A DNA stretch of 64,000 nucleotides from Flavobacteriales bacterium. Its GTDB lineage: Bacteria; Bacteroidota; Bacteroidia; Flavobacteriales_G; Salibacteraceae. Positions 17,000 to 24,382 of the stretch are shown in pieces (within the stretch, counting starts at the first letter, position 1; each line of letters opens with the position of its first letter). A program made the translations under genes and the position numbers. Under the pieces are notes generated by a model that worked only from the letters and a program-made list of their open reading frames with translations, was not told the origin of the DNA and searched no databases. Location: assembly GCA_003499525.1 (NCBI GenBank), contig DNTB01000031.1:1-64000 (forward strand), written 5' to 3'.

Positions 17000-17896
17000 A
17001 TGAGGTCACTTTTACTTGCGATTCTATTGTTTCTTACAGTTTCGTTACACAGCCAAACCTACCATCCCTTTCCTGATAGTGGAGCGGTGTGGGATGTGCA
17101 AATGTTCTGTTGTGGTGGTGACCACATCATCTCAGTTTGGAACTATTCACTTGAAATAAAAGGTGACACCACGTTTGAAGGGAAGTTTTATCAAAAGGTA
17201 TATGAAAGCCCTGAAAAGGTCATTGGGGGAATTCGAGAAGACTCATTGAAAAGAGTATACTTTACGAACTTTCGGGATAGTGTATATGACAATATCCTCA
17301 GTGAGAGAACGATTGAAGTACATAAATTCAATGAGGTTCTCATTTTTGATTTTAGCGTGGTTTCCGGAGATAGTTTTTCTCTTACCGATTCGAATGCCCT
17401 AGGATCTAGTAATTGGGTTATGGTAGATTCAGTACTGACATTTGGATCATACAGGAAGAGAATAAGTGTAAATTTCAATGGAGGCAACGATACGTGGATT
17501 GAAGGAATGGGCAGTCTTTCAAGTGGAGTGTTAGGTCCTTTAGTTATGGAGAGCTTAGTGGCAGTTAGACTTTGTCGCTTTGCATATGGTGCGGATACTT
17601 TGGTAGATCCGAGAGAAGGGTGTATGCTGTCCGATACAAAAGTTGAAAGTTCGAACAGTAGTTTTTCTATCCACCCCAACCCCATCACGTCATCATCGGT
17701 TTTAACCATAGAATACCCCAACCAGTTTCAATTTACAATGGAGATTGTGGACCTTCAGGGTCGGGTTATAGCGTCTCGGAAAATTGCGAATCGCTTTTCA
17801 TTATCTGAAGTGAATTTAGATTCAGGTATTTATTTGGTTCGAATCAAATCCAATGACGAAGTTTTGGGTACAGATCGAATTGTTAAAATGGAGTGA
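17000..17896 (+). CDS. T9SS type-A sorted secreted protein, paralogue A
   Basis: A 298-residue protein with a signal peptide (RSLLLAILLFLTVSLHSQ), an N-terminal TYHPFPDSGAVWDV shared with the gene at 18453, and a T9SS domain from about residue 222: FSIHPNPITSSSVLTI, VDLQGRVIASRKIA, NLDSGIYLVRIKS, RIVKM. The middle part is poorly conserved between the paralogues, although IRED and EGMGS islands match many short T9SS cargo proteins. Function unknown; likely surface-exposed. Confidence 0.78.
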   Translation: MRSLLLAILLFLTVSLHSQTYHPFPDSGAVWDVQMFCCGGDHIISVWNYSLEIKGDTTFEGKFYQKVYESPEKVIGGIREDSLKRVYFTNFRDSVYDNILSERTIEVHKFNEVLIFDFSVVSGDSFSLTDSNALGSSNWVMVDSVLTFGSYRKRISVNFNGGNDTWIEGMGSLSSGVLGPLVMESLVAVRLCRFAYGADTLVDPREGCMLSDTKVESSNSSFSIHPNPITSSSVLTIEYPNQFQFTMEIVDLQGRVIASRKIANRFSLSEVNLDSGIYLVRIKSNDEVLGTDRIVKME

Positions 17897-17968
17897 GCGG
17901 CACAATTAATAAATGTTAAATCCGTTTATCAGACGATAACCGGCTACTAGCCATCTAAAACCACAATT

Positions 17969-18058
17969 ATGCTACGCAAACTCCTCCCAACTCGAAACCT
18001 TACTTTGCTCACTCTATTTATTCTTGGTTTGTTCGTCTCTTCATGCGAGAGAGACTAA
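17969..18058 (+). pseudogene. Truncated lipoprotein gene start (signal peptide and a few codons)
   Basis: The ATG at 17969 opens a clear lipoprotein signal (RNLTLLTLFILGLFVSSCERD) and then stops at 18056. After the stop the same frame reads PSPDFQINRHYEVVVAE, which would be a sensible continuation and runs directly into the duplicated barrel segment through the shared GTTGTTGCCGAA. It looks like the front of a lipoprotein gene whose remainder was replaced when the barrel 3' end was copied here. Confidence 0.45.
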
Positions 18059-18097
18059 CCTAGTCCAGACTTTCAAATAAATAGACATTATGAGGTT

Positions 18098-18347
18098 GTT
18101 GTTGCCGAATAAACACACCGTTTTTCTAAATGGGATGAAACAGATAAGCCCTGTTTTTGTGGTGAATTTGGGCGGGTTTTACAGTTTCGGCGTAAACTGG
18201 CTCATATTCTTTCCTACCGTCACCTACAGTATAAAAGAAAACTGGGATATCGACTTTGTGGGTCAGCTTTTTTGGGGAGACGATCAAAATGGAGCATTTA
18301 CGACGCAGGGTAACGCGTTATTCTTGAGGCTGAAGTGGAGTTTTTAA
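18098..18347 (+). pseudogene. Duplicate copy of the barrel-gene 3' end (gene fragment)
   Basis: Copy 2 of 16143-16392. The frame (open from 18090, MRLLLPNKHTVFLNGM, to LRLKWSF) encodes the last ~83 residues of the outer-membrane barrel without signal peptide or the rest of the barrel, so it should not make a functional porin. Both barrel tails are followed by a T9SS gene (17000 and 18453), which suggests duplication of a block rather than of the tail alone. Confidence 0.75.
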
Positions 18348-18452
18348 ATGCACGTTTTTTACTTTTTGAAATGCCAATAGATAATTTTGGGTGCAGCGGA
18401 AAGTAGATGGCAGATTTTTGTGGTAAATTAGAGTCGTTCAAACTTGTACACC

Positions 18453-19385
18453 ATGCGCTCCTTTATCTTTATCCTTCTTCTTTCGGGTTCATTTTCAGCA
18501 TTCAGCCAAACCTATCATCCCTTTCCTGATAGTGGAGCAGTGTGGGAGGTTTTGACGGGCTTTGGCCCGGCACCTATTGTAGAATACTGGACTACATTTT
18601 TTCTTGAGGGGGATACAATATATAATGGATTGGAGTACAACAAATTCTATTATTACGAGTACCCGAATGCCGATACGGTACTTATTGGAGGAATTAGGGC
18701 AGATACTAATAGAAGGGTTTATCTTCATATGGTTAGTAATAATGAAATAGGAGGTATCCATGAATGCCTGAGCCAAAATAATCATTTACCAAATGAATTC
18801 TTGCTCTATGATTTTAGTAGATCTATTGGATATACGATCATCTACTCAGATACTTCCAGCTTTTGGGATGATCACCAATGCCTTGACTCCATGGAAATTG
18901 AGTATATAGATTCTACAATGGTTTTTGGAAAGAATCGAAGCCATATTTATGGATATGCCAGGGGGGGTGGATGGCAGGGACAACGTAGTGATGATTGGAT
19001 AGAAGGAGTTGGAAGTACAAAAGGGCCACTGGGACCTTACATGACCGAATTTGAATGGAGTCACCATTTATGTTCATTTGAATATCAAGGACAATTAGAA
19101 GTTTTCATCAACTGTAGCCCAAAATCAATTGAAGAAACTACGTATTTGAATTCTGTTTCTATCCACCCCAACCCCATCACCTCATCATCGGTTTTATCCA
19201 TAGAATACCCCAACCAGTTTCAATTTACAATGGACATTGTGGACCTTCAGGGTCGGGTTATAGAATCTCGGAAAATTGGGGAACGTTTTTCATTTTCTGA
19301 GGTGAATTTAGATTCAGGTATTTATTTGGTTCGGATCAAGTCCAATGATGAAGTTTTGGGTACAGAGCGAATTGTTGTGCTTTGA
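18453..19385 (+). CDS. T9SS type-A sorted secreted protein, paralogue B
   Basis: A 310-residue protein from the ATG at 18453 (an upstream TTG at 18444 is unlikely). The signal peptide is RSFIFILLLSGSFSAFSQ. TYHPFPDSGAVWEV then repeats the start of paralogue A, followed by a divergent middle (YYEYPNADTVLIGGIRADT, DWIEGVGSTKGPLGPY). The T9SS domain is nearly identical to that of paralogue A: SIHPNPITSSSVLSI, VDLQGRVIESRKIG, NLDSGIYLVRIKS, ERIVVL. This pattern of near-identical ends and divergent middle suggests recombination between copies. Confidence 0.78.
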   Translation: MRSFIFILLLSGSFSAFSQTYHPFPDSGAVWEVLTGFGPAPIVEYWTTFFLEGDTIYNGLEYNKFYYYEYPNADTVLIGGIRADTNRRVYLHMVSNNEIGGIHECLSQNNHLPNEFLLYDFSRSIGYTIIYSDTSSFWDDHQCLDSMEIEYIDSTMVFGKNRSHIYGYARGGGWQGQRSDDWIEGVGSTKGPLGPYMTEFEWSHHLCSFEYQGQLEVFINCSPKSIEETTYLNSVSIHPNPITSSSVLSIEYPNQFQFTMDIVDLQGRVIESRKIGERFSFSEVNLDSGIYLVRIKSNDEVLGTERIVVL

Positions 19386-19388
19386 AAC

Positions 19389-19565
19389 GAAGACAATGCG
19401 CATGAAGTGGGCATAGCAGAATATCACGAATAAAGGGAAAGGTTAGCTAACATGCATCCTGATGAAGTCCTCAAAGAAGAGTTTTTGATTCCCATGAAAA
19501 AATCTTCGTCTAGACTTGCAATGGAGACGTTTATACCGCAAACTCGAATCAGCCATTCTATTTAA
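19389..19565 (+). pseudogene. Remnant of a HigBA toxin-antitoxin pair
   Basis: At 19389-19433 a frame reads EDNAHEVGIAEYHE then stop, matching the C-terminal tail typical of HigB toxins (ENGDAYNVEIVDYH-like). Eighteen bases later the ATG at 19452 starts MHPDEVLKEEFLIPMKKSSS, then RLAMETFIPQTRISHSI and a stop at 19563. This is the N-terminal third of a HigA/VapI-type Xre antitoxin, whose family consensus is near MHPGEVLKEEFLEPM. The rest of both genes is missing. The pair is therefore non-functional. Confidence 0.6.
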
Positions 19566-19810
19566 ATTCCAAGGTTATTGCTTCGCAAACTTCCGTCTGC
19601 TTAACCTTACTGTGTCTTTTCTTTGTCGATCCCGGTTTATCTGATGCAGTGCAAACGGCCCTGCGGCAATCAAGCTACCGTTGAGTGTATGGTGTCGTGC
19701 GGGATTACGAAGCGATTTCCTATCAAGTTGCACCGACTTTTTTTACGAGCCACAAACCCACGAAAATCTCGGAAACCCGCATGCACTATACACATTGTTG
19801 TAGGGCGTTT
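19566..19810. other. Non-coding stretch, nothing assignable
   Basis: Lies between the HigA remnant and the end of the secreted-protein gene on the other strand. GC content is higher than in the adjacent secreted genes. Open frames on the plus strand here are only shadows of the reverse gene. A sequence near 19785-19805 (CACTATACACATTGTTGTAGG) resembles motifs I have seen flanking cassettes in Bacteroidota, but no attC core could be drawn. Confidence 0.4.
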
Positions 19811-20461
19811 TTATTCTATTTCAGTTTTAATATTTATCTCTATTTGTCCACCAAGGCCACAAGCTAACATATACGCAAAATATTTTCCATCCTTCAAATT
19901 AGTCAAATCGAAAATTGGAGGACATTCTGAATTCGAAATTTCTTCTTTTTGGATAATATCCTTTCCTTCTGGTATTCCTTGTTTTTCAGATAATGTTACT
20001 GTTGTAAAAGTTCCACCGCAAGGCATAATTAAGAACCAATTTTCAGTTGATGTTTTTCGAGAAAAAGTCAAAGGACTACATTCTCCTTTTCCAGTTTCGC
20101 AACCTTCCCAATAATCAAAGTCCACGTATGCTAATTTTACTTTCTCAATTCCTTTTTTAGCATCATAGTCAGGAAAAATATAATAATCAGTTGTTTTTGT
20201 GTCGCCTGTATAAGTTGTCAAGTTAAGAAAAGCTGTGTCTGGTGTATTCTGTTGCTCTTTGTAGAAATAATAGCCTACTTTAATGGTGTCATTTGTTATA
20301 GTTCCTTTGACGACTGTAATAATTTCATATTCGGCAATATAGATTTTACTTCCTTGTCCAGGTGTAACCAATTTCGCAATCACTTGAATTGTGTCATTGT
20401 TAGCTTGTCCATAAGTCAAAATGGAGAAAAGCAATCCTAATATTGTTATTATTCCTTTCAT
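19811..20461 (-). CDS. Secreted protein of unknown function
   Basis: A 216-residue protein with a signal peptide (GIITILGLLFSILTYGQ). The segment VIAKLVTPGQGSKIYIAEYEIITVVKG, then DTIKVGYYFY, is the pattern seen in many small Bacteroidota envelope proteins of unknown role. Four cysteines (GCETGKGEC, MPCGG, SECPP) suggest disulfides. No lipobox. Gene is very AT-rich, like the 4-6 kb region, which hints at separate acquisition. Not recognised beyond this. Confidence 0.6.
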   Translation of the reverse strand: MKGIITILGLLFSILTYGQANNDTIQVIAKLVTPGQGSKIYIAEYEIITVVKGTITNDTIKVGYYFYKEQQNTPDTAFLNLTTYTGDTKTTDYYIFPDYDAKKGIEKVKLAYVDFDYWEGCETGKGECSPLTFSRKTSTENWFLIMPCGGTFTTVTLSEKQGIPEGKDIIQKEEISNSECPPIFDLTNLKDGKYFAYMLACGLGGQIEINIKTEIE

Positions 20462-20485
20462 ATTATGCAGTCTGTTTTAAATGCC

Positions 20486-20815
20486 CTACAACTTTATTAT
20501 AAAATTGAGTTTAATAAAACCAAGATCGTAACGGCTCGATTCCGGGTCGGTATATTCCCCTTTTTTCAGCATGGTTCTGTCTCTTCCATCGCCTTTCGGC
20601 CTTCGTTCTGGCAGAGCCACTCCCTGTCCAATTCCCATTGGAACTGCAGATCGCAAATCGGGTAAACCGAAGGTTACTAATCCGTCGCCACCGTAGGTGT
20701 TTCCAATAAGACTGAATAGCTTTTGATATTCGGAAATTGGCAACAACTGACCTCTACAAAAGGCCCATCCGTCGGGGGCAGTGGATCCGGCATACATCGT
20801 TACTTCAGCTGTCAT
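20486..20815 (-). CDS. Short phage-tail-collar domain protein (Mdp-like)
   Basis: A 109-residue protein. STAPDGWAFCRGQLLPISEYQKLFSLIGNTYGGDGLVTFGLPDL is the hallmark of the tail collar (PF07484) domain shared by phage fibres and the microcystin-dependent protein family. Normal members are ~170-180 residues and carry a variable middle; here the middle is only about 30 residues before the terminal LGFIKLNFIIKL strand. The frame is intact. No prophage genes surround it. The role is unknown. Confidence 0.75.
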   Translation of the reverse strand: MTAEVTMYAGSTAPDGWAFCRGQLLPISEYQKLFSLIGNTYGGDGLVTFGLPDLRSAVPMGIGQGVALPERRPKGDGRDRTMLKKGEYTDPESSRYDLGFIKLNFIIKL

Positions 20816-20900
20816 ACTTTAGTTTTTTTTTGATTTTTCCTGAATCCCTCTTCATTCGGCGAAGGATAGAGCAAGTATAATGTTTAATCTTTCTGTGGTC

Positions 20901-21980
20901 CTACTCTGAAACAAATCCATCCCAGCGCTGCATGTACTTGATAAACGGAGCACTTAAACCTTGTTTTTTCAGATACTCACGGGAAACCGGTAATCCAATA
21001 GATTGAAAATCAAGATTTTGCATTGCCATTTGAGGAAAATCATGATGTAGGATGGCAGCCTTACCCAATGTTACGAAATCAACTCCATTATTAAGTAGTT
21101 CAATACAGTCTGACGTTGAACCAATTTTCCCAGCCACCGTTAGCTTGACGTTTTTGAAATTGAGGTCCAGAAAATGCTGTAATAAGGTCTTATTAGCATG
21201 CTCTTTTTCTTCTGGATTTTTTCTCCAATCCCACAATGAAATATCGAGAAAATCTGCTTTGTCGTCGTCAATTAACTTTTGAGTAACCTGCTTTACCTCT
21301 GATAGTGCCATACCAAAACGTTCTGGAGAAAGGCGTATTCCTAGTAGAAAATTTGGCCCGCATGCTGTACGCACTCCATCTACAATTTCAAACAACAATC
21401 GAGATCGGTTTTCTAAAGAACCACCGTATTGGTCGTCTCTTTGATTTAGTTCGGCGCTCAGAAACTGAGCAATGATATAACCGTGTGCCCCATGAATTTC
21501 CACACCGTCATACCCCCAATTCTGAGCTCTTTTTGCCGCCTTGATAAAGCTTTGAACGAGATGCTCGACTTCTTCGGTAGACATACCGCGAGCATTATAT
21601 TTCTCCTGACTTGTTGCTGTCACGGGCGGTTGACCGATAAGCTTCTGGGGCGACCTCATTCCCGCATGATGAAGCTGAATAACGGCCAAACTCCCTTCTT
21701 TCTTTATGGCTTTTGTTAACCGTTCATGACCCTCCTGCAAATCATCGTCATAAATGCCTAATTGACCCGGAAAACCCCTTCCATCTTCCTGCACATGAGA
21801 GGCGCAGGTCATGGTGATTCCGAATCCGCCCTTAGCGCGCATGGTAAGCCAATGAAATTCCTCATCCGATAACCTGCCATCGTCATGGCTTTGTGTATTG
21901 GTCATCGGTGCGAGCATAAAGGGGTTGGGCATCTGAATTCCACAAGGGAAGTCTATTTTTTTTGAGAGTTCCTTTTTCAC
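20901..21980 (-). CDS. NADH:flavin oxidoreductase, Old Yellow Enzyme family
   Basis: A 359-residue TIM-barrel FMN enzyme. The N-terminal MLAPMTN, QLHHAGMRSP (substrate-binding histidine region) and GYDGVEIHGAHGYIIAQFLS are diagnostic, followed by NRSRLLFEIVDGVR and LGIRLSPE. The C-terminal FMN phosphate-binding area is VDFVTLGKAAI. Such enzymes reduce activated double bonds (enones, nitro compounds) with NAD(P)H. It is divergent from the acetyltransferase gene with only 33 bp between starts, so the two promoters overlap. Physiological substrate unknown. Confidence 0.92.
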   Translation of the reverse strand: MKKELSKKIDFPCGIQMPNPFMLAPMTNTQSHDDGRLSDEEFHWLTMRAKGGFGITMTCASHVQEDGRGFPGQLGIYDDDLQEGHERLTKAIKKEGSLAVIQLHHAGMRSPQKLIGQPPVTATSQEKYNARGMSTEEVEHLVQSFIKAAKRAQNWGYDGVEIHGAHGYIIAQFLSAELNQRDDQYGGSLENRSRLLFEIVDGVRTACGPNFLLGIRLSPERFGMALSEVKQVTQKLIDDDKADFLDISLWDWRKNPEEKEHANKTLLQHFLDLNFKNVKLTVAGKIGSTSDCIELLNNGVDFVTLGKAAILHHDFPQMAMQNLDFQSIGLPVSREYLKKQGLSAPFIKYMQRWDGFVSE

Positions 21981-22013
21981 TTTGTACTATTTTGAACTGC
22001 AAATAAACGAATC

Positions 22014-22541
22014 ATGGTTGCAACTATTCATACAGAGCGATTTGTTCTAAGACCTCTTGGACCGAAGGATGCAGAAGATCTGTTCAAATTGGATTCTGAC
22101 CCGGAGGTTCATAAATATCTTGGAAACCGACCGTTGAGTCATATTGGCCAGGTGACACCCATTTTAGAAGGTATTATAAAGCAATATCGCGATAATGGTA
22201 TAGGGAGGTGGGCTATCGTTGATCGCATTTCGGGTGATTTTATTGGGTGGTCTGGTTTAAAGTACGAGATGGGTATTCGATCATTTCCTTATTATGACCT
22301 TGGCTACCGCATCCTTCGAAAACACTGGGGCAGAGGTGTAGCCACAGAGACAGCCCACGCAGCACTAAACTACGGTTGGGAACAGCTTGAACTGGAGGAA
22401 ATCAATGCGGCGGCTCATGTGGAGAATAAGGCATCTAATCGCGTTCTGGAAAAATTAGGTTTACGCATGGTGGAAACTTTCAAATTTGATGATGGGCTTC
22501 ACAACTGGTACTCTATCACCAGAAGAAATTCAATAAATTGA
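22014..22541 (+). CDS. GNAT family N-acetyltransferase (RimJ/RimL-like)
   Basis: A 175-residue protein with the acetyltransferase_3 layout: TERFVLRPLGPKDAEDLFKL, DRISGDFIGWSGLKY, YDLGYRILRKHWGRGVATETAHAALNYGWEQL (the acetyl-CoA-binding QRGVATE-like loop) and HVENKASNRVLEKLGLRMVE. Acetylates the N-terminus or an amino group of an unknown substrate. Divergently transcribed from the flavin oxidoreductase. Confidence 0.9.
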   Translation: MVATIHTERFVLRPLGPKDAEDLFKLDSDPEVHKYLGNRPLSHIGQVTPILEGIIKQYRDNGIGRWAIVDRISGDFIGWSGLKYEMGIRSFPYYDLGYRILRKHWGRGVATETAHAALNYGWEQLELEEINAAAHVENKASNRVLEKLGLRMVETFKFDDGLHNWYSITRRNSIN

Positions 22542-22589
22542 TCAAAAGAGTAAATGAAGCTATATTTACCCGATTAAAGTGAGTGTAAT

Positions 22590-22988
22590 ATGAAGAACGC
22601 CACATTGTTTTTTGTCCTGATCGCCGTCTTTTTTTCAGGCTGTGAGAAACAGGAGGAAGATGTCCCTGTAATACCTGAAATCGTAGGTAGTTATGGTTAT
22701 GTAGAGATACTTATTGATCCGGGAGATGGTAGTGGCACCTTTCAGCCCATTCAGAGTTTAAAAACCATAACCTTTCATGTTGACGGAACCGTAACTTCCA
22801 ATGGAGATCTTTGTCTTTTTACTCCGGAATCTGTTGAGGGAAGCTCCGGAACCTATTCCGACGAAACCAGAACGATTACCACCCTTTTGTGCTCACCTTT
22901 AAAGTACCAATTGGACAATGACGAACTGATCATCTCGTACAATTGTATTGAGCCCTGTAAGGCAAAATACCTGCGTATTGTTGATTAA
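22590..22988 (+). CDS. Small putative lipoprotein
   Basis: A 132-residue protein with a lipoprotein signal (NATLFFVLIAVFFSGCEKQ; lipobox FSGC, cysteine at about residue 19). The remainder (VGSYGYVEILIDPGDGSGTFQP, TITFHVDGTVTSNGDLC, CKAKYLRIVD) resembles a lipocalin-like or DUF4377-type beta-barrel fold common in Bacteroidota. Four cysteines follow the acylated one. Role unknown. It lies 28 bp before the next gene in the same direction. Confidence 0.65.
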   Translation: MKNATLFFVLIAVFFSGCEKQEEDVPVIPEIVGSYGYVEILIDPGDGSGTFQPIQSLKTITFHVDGTVTSNGDLCLFTPESVEGSSGTYSDETRTITTLLCSPLKYQLDNDELIISYNCIEPCKAKYLRIVD

Positions 22989-23016
22989 TTGCTGAACTGA
23001 ACCTCTAAACAGACTC

Positions 23017-23580
23017 ATGGAAAAAACTCAGAACATGCTCAAGTTCACAACGATTATTTTACTTTTTGCGTGGGTAACAATTTCAAACCCCGCTGTCGCT
23101 CAGGAAGGAGGCATGAGCTCGAAGTTTGGTTTTGGTATGCAATTAGGGCAGTATCAAAACGATTTTGGAATTGGACTTCACCTGACCTCTCCGTATTTTG
23201 TACACAACAACATCGCACTCAGAGTTCGCGGAAATCTGATGTGGAACGAACACCCCGGTTCGGACAACAATATTACCTGGACCTCTTATTCGAATCTGTC
23301 CTTTGGCGTGATAGGAGTAGCGGGAAGAATCAAAGATTTTGCCCGTTTGTATTCAGAGGGGGGCATCATATTTTTATATCCATCGGACGAATTCTCCACG
23401 GCAATTTATGAGATCGGCGGCTATGGCCTGTTCGGTTTTGAGTTCTTCTTCGATCCACATATGAATTATTTCATAGAAATCGGAGGGGTGGGAACGGGAG
23501 CCATCAAGGATAAAATTCCCGGAGAACCCATATACTCAAATGGCTTGTTGGTGAATGCCGGTTTCCGATATGCATTTTGA
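23017..23580 (+). CDS. Predicted outer-membrane beta-barrel protein
   Basis: A 187-residue protein with a signal peptide (MLKFTTIILLFAWVTISNPAVAQE; the ATG at 23032 is a possible alternative start). The rest alternates short strands (FGMQLGQYQNDFGIGLHLTS, IALRVRGNLMW, YGLFGFEFFF, NAGFRYAF) and ends in phenylalanine, typical for an eight-stranded barrel. Probably outer-membrane. Function unknown. Confidence 0.65.
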   Translation: MEKTQNMLKFTTIILLFAWVTISNPAVAQEGGMSSKFGFGMQLGQYQNDFGIGLHLTSPYFVHNNIALRVRGNLMWNEHPGSDNNITWTSYSNLSFGVIGVAGRIKDFARLYSEGGIIFLYPSDEFSTAIYEIGGYGLFGFEFFFDPHMNYFIEIGGVGTGAIKDKIPGEPIYSNGLLVNAGFRYAF

Positions 23581-23615
23581 ACAAAAGCAACCTAATTTTG
23601 ACTTTTTAATCTTCG

Positions 23616-24203
23616 GTGTCGGGTAAGGTCCATAAGTCTTTTGTGCTTTCTAATCTTCTGAGCAACAGTGGTTTGAAACTGATCGAACTTTACTTTGATG
23701 CTCAACCTGAGATTGAGGTTATCTCAGTCAGGTTGGGCCACGTCAGGCTCAGCTACCACCCGGAAAAGACCAATCAGGCATCGGTTGAAAAGCATTTGCG
23801 TGACCTGGGATTTTATGTGGTCACAGATCCGGATGTGACGGTAACTGAGCAAATCAAAGCAGCTGCGGTTGAATTGATCGTGCTGGGAAATAACACCAAC
23901 TCCTTGGTGCGGAATTCTGATTACATTAGCGATAAGCTCCAAATGCCTTACTCCAGATTGAGTAAAATATTCTCGACAGTAACAGGAAGTACCATTGAAA
24001 AGTATCTCATTCAACTAAAAATAGAAAAGGTGAAAGACCTTTTGCTTCGGGATGAGTTTACGCTTAGCGAAATAGCTTACCAGCTGGATTACAGCTCAGT
24101 TCAGTATTTGAGCAGCCAGTTTAAATCCGTTGTGGGTGTAACCGTGGTAGAATATCGTAAAAACCCGGATTTGTATAGAGTTGCTTTGGAACAGCTGGTC
24201 TAA
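23616..24203 (+). CDS. AraC-type regulator with a degenerate HMA-like N-terminal domain
   Basis: A 195-residue protein beginning at a GTG (an in-frame TAA lies 9 bp upstream and no ATG occurs before residue ~110, so the GTG decides the start). The N-terminal ~75 residues follow the ferredoxin-like heavy-metal-associated fold (VISVRLGHVRLSYHPEKTN, VEKHLRDLGFYV), but lack the CxxC metal ligands. The C-terminal half is an AraC helix-turn-helix (NSDYISDKLQMPYSRLSKIF, then TLSEIAYQLDYSSVQYLSSQFKSVVGVTVVEYRK). HMA-AraC fusions are known in Bacteroidota. Target unknown. Confidence 0.75.
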   Translation: MSGKVHKSFVLSNLLSNSGLKLIELYFDAQPEIEVISVRLGHVRLSYHPEKTNQASVEKHLRDLGFYVVTDPDVTVTEQIKAAAVELIVLGNNTNSLVRNSDYISDKLQMPYSRLSKIFSTVTGSTIEKYLIQLKIEKVKDLLLRDEFTLSEIAYQLDYSSVQYLSSQFKSVVGVTVVEYRKNPDLYRVALEQLV

Positions 24204-24382
24204 TTCTTAGCCGAAATCTTATACTTCTTTTCGGTTGTAGAGCTCAGCATTTAAGAATTGGTCGATGGGCAGTTGATGCTATATATGTTGGAGAGTTTCT
24301 ATGCTGTTCGCGAATAACCTTATTCTCATTAGAGTGGACACCTCGAGAGGAAGAGTTAATATTTGAATCAGAATGCGCTTTT

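Noticed and set aside
19785..19810. Possible integron-type attC site (CACTATACACATTGTTGTAGG)
   Set aside because: No GTTRRRY/RYYYAAC core pair and no folding arms could be drawn; no integrase in the window.
19623..20114. 163-residue plus-strand frame
   Set aside because: Lies opposite the secreted protein 19811-20461, which has a signal peptide and sensible composition; the plus frame has none.
24215..24245. Weak hairpin GCCGAAA/TTTCGGT after the HMA-AraC gene
   Set aside because: Only six or seven pairs around a 14-base loop with no U tract; not a convincing terminator.
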